Source: Musa acuminata AAA Group (lineage: Eukaryota > Streptophyta > Magnoliopsida > Zingiberales > Musaceae). From it: DNA of 64,000 nucleotides. Each line of letters begins with the position of its first letter. The first letter of the stretch is position 1. This document shows, piece after piece, positions 10,301 through 23,090 of this stretch. The notes beneath the pieces are model-generated. The model was given only the letters and a program-made list of their open reading frames with translations, ran no database searches and was not told the DNA's origin. The stretch lies in contig NC_088340.1 of the NCBI RefSeq assembly GCF_036884655.1, forward strand, positions 62,001 through 126,000, given 5' to 3'. Made by a program: the position numbers and the translations under genes.

Positions 10301-11084
10301 GGAATTAGGGTTTTGGGCAAAAAGATAGTTTTGCCCCTGTGAATTTGAGAAATTCTAGTTTATGTCTTTGTCCAAGTTATGAAAATACCCTTAGAATTGA
10401 GAAATTTCCTACATGTCCCTGATTTCAAAAAATATTAATTAATTAAAAGGTTTAGTTGATTATTATTTTTATTATTATCTAGTAGTCCTACATGATGATG
10501 ATTATTTAAACATGTGATGTATGATGTGTGGACGGATGATCATGGACCGTGTGATGTGTGTACTTGTGATTATTATTATTGAGATCTGCGAGCCTCCATT
10601 ATATTTCTCGTTTATTGTCGGGTCTGCGTGCCTATGATTAAGTTGTAATCACATGAGGAGGCGCAACGGGAGCGTGGATGCGATAGCGGGACCCACGAGA
10701 CGGACGATCGTGATGCATGAAGATGCATCAAGATGTCGACGGAACCGACGAGGACGAGATGGACGATCACAGGGCATGGAGATGCACTGTTGCACACAAA
10801 GATCTTGATGTGAGTGATTAGGCCTACTGGCTCGGGCCTAATCACATTAGGTTGTGGTCCATGATCATCTGGTGTGATTGCTTTTACACATACTAGATAT
10901 GTATATATATTTGCATGCGATGTAGATATATATTAAATATGTATATGTGTGACATGTCATATTAGGAGACCAAATCATATAAACATCTCTCGATAATATT
11001 AAGTCGGTAAACGTGATGCAATTAGATTGACCCACGTGACCTTCCATCGTTATAAGTAGGAACCGATTCCCGGTGTAGGTTGAG

Positions 11085-11378
11085 TTGGTCGAGTCCCTCG
11101 AGACTCACCTATATCGCGATTCGCTATCTTGCTTACGACATAGAGATGTCACCGGTGACCTGAGGGCATGGTATGCTTGGTCGAGTCCCTCGAGGGTATA
11201 TCATCAAATTAGACTCATCTTGTAATGAAGGTGTTGACTTAACCGAGCATCATGGTTGGTCGAGTCCCTCGAGGCCATGGTGATTCGGAGGCCGAACAGG
11301 ACGGGAATCACAAGGAGTTGTGATCGGCAAGAGATGCCTACCTTTTAGGCTTAAGTGTGATTGGTCAAGTCCCTCGAG
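11085..11378 (+). repeat. Four spaced copies of an 18-bp hairpin motif in the copia A leader
   Basis: TTGGTCGAGTCCCTCGAG is at 11085-11102, 11177-11194 and 11256-11273, and with one change at 11361-11378. The core TCGAG-TCC-CTCGA can pair with itself. Flanking sequence between copies is not repeated. Confidence 0.9.
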
Positions 11379-11574
11379 GTTACACTAAGACGCTAATTGG
11401 ATCCTGATCCCCACTAGAAGTATGTCGGAGACTTCCGTTTCACGTGCTAAGGGTGTCGCGTGACTCGTTAGTAAAATAGTGGGAGCATATTAAGATAGAA
11501 GTTCATATCTTGATAGTTTATTTCTTGCAAAATCTACATGTTATTCATTTCTGCTGCATCTTTATTTTCAGAAA

Positions 11575-14500
11575 ATGTCGCTTTCAAATCCCTTACGTGG
11601 CATACTTGATGTCAACCGCCTCACTAGTCCAAATTATATGGATTGGCTCCGTAACTTGAGAATTGTTCTCACAGCGGAGAAAATCGTGTACGTCCTTGAT
11701 ATAGTGATGCCTACGCCCAAAGAAGGGGCGAGCGAGGATGAGATCGCTCGCTACGGGAAGTACATTGATGACTCCACTCTTGCTCAGTGCTATATGTTGG
11801 GCTCTATGACTCCTAAGTTACAGAGATAACATGAAAAGATGGATGCCAGATCCATTCTCCTATATGTCCGTAAATTGTTTGAGGAACAGGGAAGGACTCA
11901 GCGATATGAGATATCCAAGAGCCTCTTTCGCGCTAGGATGACTGAGGGGACACCAGTTAAGAACCATGTCCTAAAGATGTTTGAGTGGATAGAGAAACTC
12001 ACAAGTCTAGGAATGGTCCTATAGGATAACTTGTGTGTGGACATTGTGCTTCAGTCCCTACCAGATTTCTTTTCACGGTTCATAATGAATTTTAATATGA
12101 ACAAGCTTGTGGTGACTCTCCTAGAGCTCCTCAATATGTTGAGGGAGGCAGAGAGTACTATTAAGAAAGAGAAGCCAGTTCTCTATACTGGTGAGACCAG
12201 AAAGAAAAGGAAAGCAGAAAGGTCCCTTAAGAATGGAAAGGGCAAGGGCAAACCACGTAAAGCAAAGGTTGCTAAGAAAGACTCAGCAAAGGACAAAGGC
12301 CAGTGCTTCCACCGTGGTAAAGATGGGCACTGGAAGAGGAACTACAAAGAGTACCTTGCAAAGAGGGCGAAATAGAAGCTTAGAGAAGCTTCAGATACAT
12401 TCATGATCAATCTCCAATTGTCGGATTTTTGTGAAAGTGCATTGGTATTGGATACCAGTATTGCTTATCACATCTACAATTTATTGTAAATTCTAGCAAA
12501 GCCGAGGGGAGATTGACGAGAGAAATATTGTATAAAGGTTTGTTTATGCAAGACACTACTCCACATATCATGAATGTAAGTGTCTAAGAGGAAACGAGAT
12601 GAGATGAACATTGCATACCTGTGGCATTGTAGGCTAGGTCACATCCATAAAAGAAGGATTGAAAAGTTACTAAATGATGGATATCTAGATCCATTCGACT
12701 ATGTGTCATATGCAACTTGTGAGCCTTGCATTCGTAGAAAACTAACCAACTATCCATTTAGTGGAACTGGAGAGAGAGCCACTGAGTTGTTGGAACTCAT
12801 AAATAGTTATGTATGTGGACCCATGTCAATTCATACCATTGGTGGTTACTCCTACTTCATTACCTTTACTGATGATTTCTCAATATATGGATATGTGTAC
12901 TCAATGAAGTACAAGTCTGAGGCCTTTGAGAAATTCAGAGAGTATAAGAATGAGGTGGAGAACCAGACTGGAAAGAGTATCAAAACTCTTCGATCAGATC
13001 GAGGAGGTGAGTACTTAAGTACATAGTTTACTCAGTTCCTCAAGGACCATGGGATATTATCCCAATGGACACCTCCTTATACACCTCAGCTCAATGGTGT
13101 CTCTGGAAGGAGGAATCGTACGCTATTAGACATGGTACGGTCCATGATGAGTTTCGCTGACCTACCCATCTTATTTTAGGGATATGCCCTAAAGACCGCA
13201 GCTTACCTTCTGAACAAAGTTCCAACTAAGTCGGTAGTGTCTACACCATATGAGATATGGAAAGGGAAGAAGCTTGATCTTAAGGTTGTTAAGATTTGGG
13301 GTTGCCCTACCCACATTAAAAGACACAACCCCGATAAGTTAGAATCAAGGACAAAGCGATGCAAATTTATGGGATACCCCATGGAAACTTATGGGTATTA
13401 TTTCTATCATCTCGAGGATCAAAAGATCTTTATAGCTAAGAGAGCAGTGTTCCTTGAGAAGGAACACATTCTTGGCGGAGACAGTGGGAGAATAATAGAG
13501 TTGAGCGAGGTTGGAGAACCAAGCTCAAGCACCACTCTACAGCCCGAGTTTGTTCAGGTACCTAACACACAAGTTTCAACTTTACGCAGGTCTGATAGAG
13601 TATCGCCTCCTCCTGAGAGATATGTGTGACATATTAGAGGAGAGAATGTTGAGGATATTGATCCTCAGACCTACGAGGAGGCTATTATGAGTATAGACTC
13701 CGGGAAGTGACAAGAAGCCATAAATTCTGAGATGGATTCTATGTACTCCAATAAGGTTTAGAACCTAGTTGATGCGCCCGAAGGTATTGTACCCATCGGT
13801 TGCAAGTGGATCTTTAAGAAAAAGATCGGAGTAGATGGAAAGTTAGAGACCTATAAAGCAAGGCTAATGGCTAAGGGGTATCGTCAAAGGCAAGGTGTTG
13901 ACTACGACAAAACCTTCTCACCCGTAGCAATGCTAAAATCCATCAGAATTCTATTGGCTATTGCAGCACACTATGATTATGAGATCTGGCAGATGGATGT
14001 GAAAACCGCATTCCTCAATGGGAACCTCAAGGAGGAAGTGTATATGATGGAACCTGAGGGATTCGTGTCCAAGAACTGCCCAGATAAGGTGTGTAGGTTC
14101 CTTAGATCCATTTATGGACTAAAGCAAGCTTCCCAAAATTGGAACATAAGATTTGATGAGGTAATCAGATATTATGACTTCGTTAAGAACGAAGATGAGC
14201 CTTGTGTGTACAGGAAGGTAAGTGGGAGCGTTATCACCTTTTTGGTGTTATATATGGATGACATCCTCATCATTGGGAATGACGTAGGAATGCTATCCAC
14301 AGTAAAGATTTGGTTATCTAGACACTTCTCCATAAAGGACTTAGGGGAAGCATCCTATACCTTGGGGATTAGAATCTATAGAGATTGATCCAAGAGGATG
14401 CTTGGCTTGCCCCAATCCAGGTACATAGAAACTATTGTCAAATGGTTTGGCATGAAAAATTCCAAGAGAGGTCTCATACCGATGAGACATGGGATATCGA

Positions 14501-15219
14501 TTTCTACTAGTATGTCCCCAAAGACTCCAAAAGAAAGGGCGAACATGGATATGATACCTTATGCCTCAGCAATAGGGTCTATCATGTATGTCATGCTATG
14601 TACTAGGCCTGATATAGCGCATGCTCTGAGTGTCACGAGCGGGTATTAGGCGGATCCAGGCTTGGAGCACTGGAAAGCAGTAAAGTGTATCCTTAAGTAC
14701 TTGAGAAGGACTAAGGATCTTTTACTATGGAGGTAATAGCCTTAAGGTTGAAGGCTACACAGACTCAAGTATTCAGTCTGATGTCGATGATAGCAAGTCG
14801 AATTCAGGGTATGTGTACACCTTGAATGGAGGAGTAGTGTGCTGGAAGAGTTCCAAGCAAGATACTACTACTGACTCGACCATAGAGGCGGAGTATATTA
14901 CTGCATCAGATGCAGCAAAGGAGGGAGTCTGGGTGAAGAAGTTCATCACAGATTTGGGAGTCATTTCGGATAGCGAGAAGTCGACTTCCTTATATTGCGA
15001 CAACTATGGGGCGATTACTAAGGGAACCCGGGTCTCATCAGAAGTGTTCTGAGGAGGTTCTAGCTTATCAAAGAGATCGTAACCCGAGGAGATGTAGCAG
15101 TGGAAAGAGTTCCATCCGAAGATAACATTGCAGATCCACTGACAAAGCCGTTGTCTCATTTTGTCTTTGAGCGTCACAGGGGTCTGATGGGGATTAGACA
15201 CATAGGTGATTGGCTTTAG
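11575..15219 (+). pseudogene. Copia A gag-pol, multiply broken
   Basis: Pieces in order: gag ([17 protein letters not shown]...), zinc knuckle ([13 protein letters not shown], second Cys lost), a deleted protease region (about 85 residues missing relative to B near 12430-12570), integrase zinc finger and core ([16 protein letters not shown]), RT with YMDD (14250-14270), and RNase H (TIEAEYITASDAAKEG). The terminal HFVFERHRGLMGIRHIGDWL ends at the stop 15217-15219. At least seven in-frame stops are seen, for example near 11827, 12022, 12373, 13024, 13627, 14386 and 14647. Sequence B (17379-21197) is the better-preserved sister and guided the reading. Confidence 0.9.
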
Positions 15220-15233
15220 GTCAAGTGGGAGAT

Positions 15234-15865
15234 TGCTAGTCATAGGTGCCCAGCAAGTCAATCACGTGAGTGATGGCACGTGTGACTTGATACAGAATCT
15301 TTTTGCTTATTATATTTTGGCGTATATCACTTTATAACTATTGCATAAATGCATATATATATTGTGATGTCCTTGGATTTGTGCAATGGGAATCGGATCG
15401 TGATTAGATCACGATAATGAGATCGATTCACCTTTAAATACAAATCCTAAATAATCCCGGTCATAGGTTACTCGAGAGGGATATCGTGATAACCAGACAG
15501 ACTGGTGTGCTGTATACCCGTCCATATGATGGATGCAGTTGGTCTCATAGCTACTCGTGTAGGGACACTAGGGATACAGTACAGGTGCTCATTGGAGAAT
15601 GAGCTCACTGATTGATCCGCTTACGGAATGCTGGATGGTTGATGATGCCTTATTGTCAGACAATGATTCCGTAGTCCTAGTGGTGTATCTGGTCCTTAGA
15701 CATGAGACACCAAGGATGTCCTGTATGAGTGCTCCACTCTTTGATACCAGACTTATAGGTTTGGTTGTCCCAGATCTAGTACAACTGGTCATTGAGAGAG
15801 GTAGTCGACCTTACGAGGGCTATTGAGTGTCGATAGAGGATCATCCACTCTCGGCGTCATGAGAG
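15234..15865 (+). repeat. 3' LTR of copia A, first part
   Basis: It starts TGCTAG after the purine tract AAGTGGGAGAT and is cut at 15865 by element B. The last five bases gagag are B's target-site duplication. Confidence 0.93.
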
Positions 15866-17364
15866 TGTTGGGAAATCATTGGGGGGCAACATCATATGCA
15901 CAGCGGAAGAACAAGAAAACAAAAATCCCCGATTCCCAAAAAGATGTTCGTCGTCGTGCGAAGATTTGTGCGCAAAAATCCGCAAAACACAAAACTGCGT
16001 ATAGAGATTGTGTTACCTAGGGAGATCGTATATCCTTGTTTCCTTGCAGATCCTTAGGAGAGGGTGAAGGAGGTCAAGCGTCCTCCTCTCTAGCGGTGAT
16101 CCACACAGTAGGGTTGCGACGACGCTCCTCAAAACTCCAGGCCTACTCTGAGGTGGAGAGGGAGAGGAGAATAGGAAAGGCAAGCAAAGACTCTAGCCTA
16201 TGAGGCTGTGAATCCCACCTATTTATAGAGATCCCGTGTCAAACCCTAATGGGTCCTTCCCTAGTGGGTATTGGATCTGCATCCAATAAGACAAGGGCTC
16301 CGTCGGATATCTCATATCCGAACCTCCACTCATCGCAATGCCTACCATATGTGTGTGACCCTCTAGGCCCAATATCGAGCTGGCCGTGAGTCATACCTGT
16401 CAGAACTCCTTCTAACTCAGTGAATTATTATCTCTGTAATAATTCACTCGACTCATCGACTACGGACGTACTAGGCCACTACGCCGTAGTCCCCAAACGA
16501 TACAGGGGAATCCAATCCATTGGACCTGTCTGTCCTCAGTTACCATGTACCTATAATCCCTCATCCATCTAATATCCCAGAGATCGTATATCGAGCATGG
16601 TGTTGTCAGACCCATACGGTTTCTACTCGAGTCTCGCTCTAATCGGATTCTCCCGGAGAACTCTTTCTCTCTCAACCCGAATGACCCTGGCCAGGGATTT
16701 GTCTGAGCAAGAACACATAGGATATTCCTCTCATGACGCCGAGAGTGGATGATCCTCTATTGACACTCAATAGCCCTCGTAAGGTCGACTACCACTCCCA
16801 ATGACCAGCTGTACTAGATCTGGGGACAGCCAAACCTATAAGTCTGGTATCAAAGAGTGGAGCACTCATACAGGACATCCTTGGTGTCTCAAGTCTAAGG
16901 ACCAAATACACCACTAGGACTACAGAATCGTTGTCTGACAATAATGCATCATCAACCATCCAGCATTCCGTAAGCGGATCAATCAGTGAACTCATTCTCC
17001 AATGAGCACCTGTACTGTATCCCTAGTGTCCCTACACGAGCAGCTATGAGACCAGCTGCATCCATCATATGGACGGGTATACAGCACACCAGTCTATCCG
17101 TTTATCACGATGTCCCTCTCGAGTAACCTATGACCGGGATTATTTAGGATATGTGTTTAAAGGTGAATCGATCTCATTATCGTGATCTCATCACGATCTG
17201 ATTCCCATTGCACAAATCCAAGGACATCACAATATATATATATATGCATTTATGCAATAGTTATAAAGTGATATACGCCAAAATATAATAAACAAAAAGA
17301 TTATGTATCAAGTCACACGTGCCATTACTCACGTGATTGGCCTGCTGGGCACCTATGACTAGCA
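15866..17364 (-). repeat. 3' LTR of copia B
   Basis: It begins TGTTGGGAAATC and ends GACTAGCA on the plus strand; the TATA box complement is at 16220-16227. The purine tract lies at 17365-17378 on the minus strand. Confidence 0.92.
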
Positions 17365-17378
17365 ATCTCCCACTTGAC

Positions 17379-18063
17379 CTAAAGCCAATCACCTATGTGT
17401 CTGATCCCCATCAGACTCCTGTGACGCTCAAAGACAATCTGAGACAACGGCTTTGTCGGTGGATCTGCAATGTTATCTTCGGATGGAACTCTTTCCACTA
17501 CTACATCTCCTCGGGTTACGATCTCTCTTATAAGCTGGAACCTCCTCAGAACACTTCTGATGAGACCCGGGTTCCCTTATTTGAGTAATCACCCCATAGT
17601 TGTCGCAATATAAGGAAGTCGACTTCTCGCTATCTGTATCGACTCCCAAATCTGTGATGAACTTCTTCACCCAGACTCCCTCCTTTGCTGCATCTAATGC
17701 AGCAATGTACTCCGCCTCTATGGTCGAGTCAGAAGTGGTATCTTGCTTGGAACTCTTCCAGCACACTGCTCCTCCATTCAAGGTGTACACATACCCTGAA
17801 TTCGACTTGCTATCATCGACATCAGACTGAAAACTTGAGTCAGTGAAGCCTTCAACCTTAAGGCTATTACCTCCATATACTAGTAAAATATCCTTAGTCC
17901 TTCTCAAGTACTTAAGGATACACTTTACTGCTTTCCAGTGCTCCAAGCCTGGATCCGCCTGATACCTGCTCGTGACACTCAGAGCATGCGCTATATCAGG
18001 CCTAGTACATAGCATGGCATACATGATATACCATATTGCTGAGGCATAAGGTATCATATCCAT
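17379..18063 (-). pseudogene. Copia B RNase H and pol C-terminus, out of frame with the main ORF
   Basis: It reads MDMIPYASAI through the RT end and RNase H (STIEAEYIAALDAAKEG, LYCDNYG) to the stop around 17473, after which a further small shift separates the usual C-terminus ending at 17379-17381. It is severed from the main ORF by a 67-bp deletion relative to A and a nonsense codon near 18138. Confidence 0.8.
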
Positions 18064-18125
18064 GTTCGCCCTTTCTTAGAATTTTCAATGCCAAACATTT
18101 TGACAATGGTTTCTATGTACCTGGA

Positions 18126-21100
18126 CTAGGACAAGCCAAGCATCCTCTTGGATCTATCTCTATAGATTCTAATCCCCAAGATATAGGATGCTTCCCCTAA
18201 GTCCTTTATGGAGAAGTGTCTAGATAACCAAGTCTTTACAGTGGATAGCATTCCTACGTCATTCCCAATGATGAGGATGTCATCCACATATAACACCAAA
18301 AAGGTGATAGCGCTCCCACTTACCTTCCTGTACACACAAGGCTCATCTTCGTTCTTAACGAAGTCATAAGATCTGATTGACTCATCAAATCTTATGTTCC
18401 AACTTCGGGAAGCTTTCTTTAGTCCATAAATGGATCTAAGCAACCTACACACCTTATCTGGGCAGTTCTTGGACACGAATCCCTCAGGTTGCATCATATA
18501 CACCTCCTCCTCGAGGTTCCCATTGAGGAATGCGGTTTTCACATCCATCTGCCAGATCTCATAATCATAGTGTGCTGCAATAGCCAATAGAATTCTGATG
18601 GATTTTAGCATTGCTACGGGTGAGAAGGTTTCGTCGTAGTCAACACCTTGTCTTTGACGATACCCTTTAGCCATTAGCCTTGCTTTATAGATCTCCACCT
18701 TTCCATCTACTCCGATCTTTTTCTTAAAGATCCACTTGCAACCGATGGGTACAATACCTTCGGGCGCATCAACTAGGTTCCAAACCTTATTGGAGTACAT
18801 AGAATCAATCTCAGAATTCATGGCTTCTTGCCACTTCCCGGAGTCTATACTCATAATAGCCTCCTCGTAGGTCTGAGGATCAATATCCTCAGCATCCTCT
18901 CCTCTAATATGTCCCACATATCTCTCAGGAGGATGAGATACTCTATCAGACCTGCGTAAAGTTGAAACTTGTGTATTAGGTACCTGAACAGACTCGGGCT
19001 GTAGAGTGGTGCTTGAGCTTGGTTCTACAACCTCGCTCAACTCTATCATTCTCCCACTGTCTCCGCCAAGAATGTGTTCCTTCTCAAGGAACACTGCTCT
19101 CTTAGCTACAAAGACCTTTTGGTCCTCGAGATGATAGAAGTAATACCCACAAGTTTCCTTGGGGTATCCCACAAATATGCATCGCTCTGTCCTTGATTCT
19201 AACTTATCGGGGTTGTGTCTTTTAACGTGGGCTGGGCAGCCCCAAATCTTAACAACCTTAAGATCAGGCTTCTTCCCTTTCCATATCTCATATGGTGTAG
19301 ACACTACCGACTTAGTTGGAACTCTGTTCAGAAGGTAAGCTGCGGTTTCTAGGGCATATCCCCAGAATGAGATGGGTAGGTCAGCGAAACTCATCATGGA
19401 CCGTACCATATCTAATAATGTACGATTTCTCCTTTCAGAGACACCATTGAGCTGAGGTGTATAAGGAGGTGTCCATTGGGATAATATCCCATGGTCCTTG
19501 AGGAACTGAGTAAACTCTGTACTTAAGTACTCACCTCCTCGATCTGATCGAAGAGTTTTGATACTCTTTCCAGTCTGGTTCTCCACCTCATTCTTATACT
19601 CTCTGAATTTCTCAAAGGCCTCGGACTTGTACTTCATTAAGTACACATATCCATACCTTGAGAAATCATCAGTAAATGTAATGAAGTAGGAGTAACCTCC
19701 AATGGCATGAGTTGACATGGATCCATATACATCACTATGTATGAGTTCCAACAACTCAGTGGCTCTCTCTCCAGTTCCACTAAATGGAGAGTTGGTCAAT
19801 TTTCCACGAATGCAAGGCTTACAAGTTGCATAAGACACATAGTCGAATGGATCTAGATATCCATTATTTAGCAACTTTTGAATCCTTCTTTCATGGATGT
19901 GACCTAGCCTACAATGCCACAGGTATGCACTGTTCACTTCATCTCGTTTCCTCTTAGACACATTTACATTCATGATATGTGGAGTAGTGTCTAACATAAA
20001 TAAACCATTATGCAATGTTCCTTTCGTGATGATCTTATCATCTAATAATATTGAACAACCATTGTTCTCAAAAACAAATTTATATCCACTAACTGTTAAA
20101 CATGAAATGGAGATAATGTTTTTGATAATAGAATGAACAAAATAACATGCATCTAATGCATTAAAAGCTCCACTAGGCAGATGTAAGGCGACCTCGCTAA
20201 CAGCTACTACAGCAACTTTTGCTCCATTACCCATCTTGAGGTCCATCTCGCCTCTCTCAAGTCTCCTAGGCCTTGCCAGAACCTGCAACGAATTGCATAT
20301 ATGATAAGCACTACCGGTATCCAATACCCATGTGTTATCATAAGATTCTGACAAATGGAGACTGATCATGAATGTACCTGAAGCTTCATCAAGCTTTTGT
20401 TTCGCCCTTTCTGCAAGGTACTCTTTGCAGTTTCTCTTCCAATGCCCATCTTTACCACAGTGGAAGCACTGGCCTTTGTCCTTTGCTGGGTCTTTCTTAG
20501 CAACCTTTGCTTTACCTTGTTTGCCCTTGCCCTTTCCCTTCTTAAGGGACCTTTCTGCTTTCCTTTTCTTTCTGGTCTCACCAGTGTAGAGAACTGGCTT
20601 CTCTTTCTTAATAGTACTCTCTGCCTCCCTCAACATATTGAGGAGCTCTGGGAGAGTCACCTCAAGCTTGTTCATATTAAAATTCATTATGAACTGTGAA
20701 AAGGAATTTGGTAGGGACTGAAGCACAATGTCCACACATAAGTTATCCTCTAGGACCATTCCTAGACCTGTGAGTTTCTCTATCCACTCAATCATCTTTA
20801 GGACATGGTTCTGAACCGGTGTCCCCTCAGTCATCCTAGCGCGGAAAAGGCTCTTGGATATCTCATATCGTTGAGTCCTTCCCTGTTCCTCAAACAATTT
20901 GCGGACATGTAGGAGAATGGATCTGGCATCCATCTTTTCATGTTGTCTCTGTAACTCTGGAGTCATAGAGCCCAACATATAGCACTGAGCAAGAGTGGAG
21001 TCATCAATGTACTTCACGTAGCGAGCGATCTCATCCTCGCTTGCCCCTTCTTCGGGCGTAGGCATCACTGTATCAAGGACGTACACGATTTTCTCCGCTG

Positions 21101-21197
21101 TGAGAACAATTCTCAAGTTACGGAGCCAATCCGTATAATTTGGACCAGTGAGGCGGTTGACATCAAGTATGCCACGTAAGGGATTTGAAAGCGACAT
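18126..21197 (-). CDS. Copia B gag-pol polyprotein (1023 codons, truncated by a stop)
   Basis: A single frame encodes gag (residues 1-240), zinc knuckle [14 protein letters not shown] (about 245), and protease [12 protein letters not shown] (about 297). It continues with integrase: zinc finger [12 protein letters not shown]...CKPCIRGK, and core with [17 protein letters not shown] and [11 protein letters not shown] follows, with the YVDD box in [13 protein letters not shown]. The start matches A's gag start. The frame stops at LGLS where A has a glutamine codon, so a C-to-T nonsense change is likely. Rearward of it a 67-bp deletion shifts frame. The protein would be gag-pol lacking the end of RT and RNase H. 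The type is Ty1/copia, of the TNT1-94-like kind. Confidence 0.93.
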   Translation of the reverse strand: MSLSNPLRGILDVNRLTGPNYTDWLRNLRIVLTAEKIVYVLDTVMPTPEEGASEDEIARYVKYIDDSTLAQCYMLGSMTPELQRQHEKMDARSILLHVRKLFEEQGRTQRYEISKSLFRARMTEGTPVQNHVLKMIEWIEKLTGLGMVLEDNLCVDIVLQSLPNSFSQFIMNFNMNKLEVTLPELLNMLREAESTIKKEKPVLYTGETRKKRKAERSLKKGKGKGKQGKAKVAKKDPAKDKGQCFHCGKDGHWKRNCKEYLAERAKQKLDEASGTFMISLHLSESYDNTWVLDTGSAYHICNSLQVLARPRRLERGEMDLKMGNGAKVAVVAVSEVALHLPSGAFNALDACYFVHSIIKNIISISCLTVSGYKFVFENNGCSILLDDKIITKGTLHNGLFMLDTTPHIMNVNVSKRKRDEVNSAYLWHCRLGHIHERRIQKLLNNGYLDPFDYVSYATCKPCIRGKLTNSPFSGTGERATELLELIHSDVYGSMSTHAIGGYSYFITFTDDFSRYGYVYLMKYKSEAFEKFREYKNEVENQTGKSIKTLRSDRGGEYLSTEFTQFLKDHGILSQWTPPYTPQLNGVSERRNRTLLDMVRSMMSFADLPISFWGYALETAAYLLNRVPTKSVVSTPYEIWKGKKPDLKVVKIWGCPAHVKRHNPDKLESRTERCIFVGYPKETCGYYFYHLEDQKVFVAKRAVFLEKEHILGGDSGRMIELSEVVEPSSSTTLQPESVQVPNTQVSTLRRSDRVSHPPERYVGHIRGEDAEDIDPQTYEEAIMSIDSGKWQEAMNSEIDSMYSNKVWNLVDAPEGIVPIGCKWIFKKKIGVDGKVEIYKARLMAKGYRQRQGVDYDETFSPVAMLKSIRILLAIAAHYDYEIWQMDVKTAFLNGNLEEEVYMMQPEGFVSKNCPDKVCRLLRSIYGLKKASRSWNIRFDESIRSYDFVKNEDEPCVYRKVSGSAITFLVLYVDDILIIGNDVGMLSTVKTWLSRHFSIKDLGEASYILGIRIYRDRSKRMLGLS

Positions 21198-21544
21198 TTT
21201 CTGAAAATAAAGATGTAGCAGAAATGAATAACATGCAGATTTTGCAAGAAATAAACTATCAAGATATGGACTTCTATCTTAATATGCTCCCACTATTTTA
21301 CTATCGAGTCACGCGACACCCTCAGCACGTGAAACGGAAGTCTCCGGCAGACTTCTAGTGGGGATCAGGATCCAATCAGCGTCTTAGTGTAACCTCGAGG
21401 GACTCGACCAATCACACTAAGCCTAAAAGGTAGGCAACTCTTGCCGATCACAACTCCTTGTGATTCCCGTCCTGTTCGGCCTCCGAATCACCATGGCCTC
21501 GAGGGACTCGACCAACCATGATGCTCGGTTAAGTCAACACCTTC

Positions 21545-22201
21545 TGTTACGGTAAGTAACTGTTTAGCCGTGGCGTCGGGGCCGTCGCGGCTTGGTTCGG
21601 GGTCCGAATGGCGGTGATCTCCGTGGGGGCGCTCCTCGGGGTCTCCTGGCGGCCGAGCACGGTGGTTCGGGTCGGCAGCTCGGGTCGGCGGGTCGGGTCG
21701 GTAGCTCGGGTCGGGAGGCAGCTCCGCCGCAGCACCGGGAAGAGGCGACAACGTCTCGCACCTGCACACAGGTCGGGCCGGGAGCTCGGCCCGACCCCTC
21801 CGACGATCAAGTTAGCAACGTGGAGGGGGTTTAGGGGGAGGAGAAACCTCCGTGTGTTGAGTGTGTCCTCCCCCTTTTGTTCAGGGCTTCGGGGTATTTA
21901 TAGAGGAGGTTTGATGTTACCCGACGTAGCTGTCTGCAGGGCAGGACTGTACCTTTGGTGGCGTCTGACATTGCCACTGGGGCTGCGTGGGAGACCGGGG
22001 GATCGCAGGGTATGGGCGAGCTTCAACCGTTACCTGCTTCTGTCTCGTCCGGCTGTGCTGGGTCACCCGAGGGGGCTGTGGGCTCAGTGAGGCTGACGTC
22101 CGGGCACAGACCGTCACGTTTATTGCCCTCCTGGGGCGCCGCGCCTGTCCACGTGCGGGTGACGTCGCCAGGAGCTGGGTCTGCCATTTTTTGTCATATC
22201 A
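21545..22201 (-). repeat. 3' LTR of element C
   Basis: TATA box complement at 21895-21902. It differs from the other LTR by about an 11-bp indel near 21721-21735 and a few substitutions. Confidence 0.92.
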
Positions 22202-22221
22202 TATTCCCCCCCCAAAGGAAG
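22202..22221 (-). other. Polypurine tract of element C
   Basis: The minus strand reads CCTTTGGGGGGGGAATA up to the 3' LTR. Confidence 0.8.
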
Positions 22222-22350
22222 CCATGGCTCGGCTTTGGATGGAGGGGATTCGAGGCGTGGCTTTGATCTTTAAGTGGCGGTTCTCTCCGCGGTTCATGAT
22301 TGAGACACATGTCTGGGGCGAATAGGCCGCGCTGCAGAGGCGCTTTGGGT

Positions 22351-22710
22351 GGCATGAGGCCGAGGAGCACGTCTCGGGCGGGCTGGCCGCGCCGAGGAGG
22401 TGGTCTCGGGGGCATGCGACCGAGGAGCACGTCTCGGGCGGGCTGGCCGCGCCGAGGAGGTGGTCTCGGGGACATGCGTCCGAGGAGCACGTCTCGGGCG
22501 GGCTGGCCGCGCCGAGGAGGTGGTCTCGGGGACATGCGTCCGAGGAGCACGTCTCGGGCGGGCTGGCCGCGCCGAGGAGGTGGTCCCGGGGACATGCGTC
22601 CGAGGAGCACGTCTCGGGCGGGCTAGCCGCGCCGAGGAGGTGGTCTCAGGCACATGCGGCCGAGGAACACGTCTCGGGCGGGCTAGCCGCGCCGAGGAGG
22701 TGGTCTCGGG
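22351..22710 (+). repeat. Minisatellite block 1: six 60-bp units
   Basis: The word CGAGGAGCACGTCTCGGGCG recurs exactly every 60 bases (22361, 22421, 22481, 22541, 22601; variant at 22661). The middle units differ at only one or two positions. Confidence 0.97.
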
Positions 22711-23090
22711 AGGCGTAAAGCCAAGGACCGAGGAGCACAACGCAGGTGGGGTGACCGCGCAGGTGTGGTCTCGGGAGGCGTAGAGCCGAGGGCCGAGGAG
22801 CACAACGCAGGCGGGGTGACCGCGCAGGTGTGGTCCCGGGATGGCGTAGAGCCGAGGGCCGAGGAGCACAACGCAGGCGGGGTGACCGCGCAGGTGTGGT
22901 CTCGGGATGGCGTAGAGCCGAGGGCCGGGGAGCACAACGCAGGCGGGGTGACCGTGCAGGTGTGGTCCCGGGATGGTGTAGAGCCAAGGGCCGAGGAGCA
23001 CAACGTAGGCGGGGTGACCGCGCAGGTGTGGTCTCGGGATGGCGTAAAGCCGAGGGCCGAGGAGCACAACGCAGGTGGGGTGACCGCGCA
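22702..23090 (+). repeat. Minisatellite block 2: six 65-66-bp units
   Basis: The word CGCAGG(C/T)GGGGTGACCG begins at 22741, 22806, 22872, 22938, 23004 and 23070, with periods of 65 then 66. The unit also carries GAGCCGAGGGCCGAGGAGCA. Confidence 0.95.

Noticed and set aside
9595..10328. Alanine/arginine/proline-rich frames of 140-240 codons on both strands of the copia A leader
   Set aside because: They are overlapping frames in a GC-rich untranslated leader; B's counterpart does not preserve any one frame.
22351..23090. Regularly spaced repeats resembling a CRISPR array
   Set aside because: The units are directly adjacent, with no unique spacers, and the DNA is plant nuclear. It is a minisatellite.
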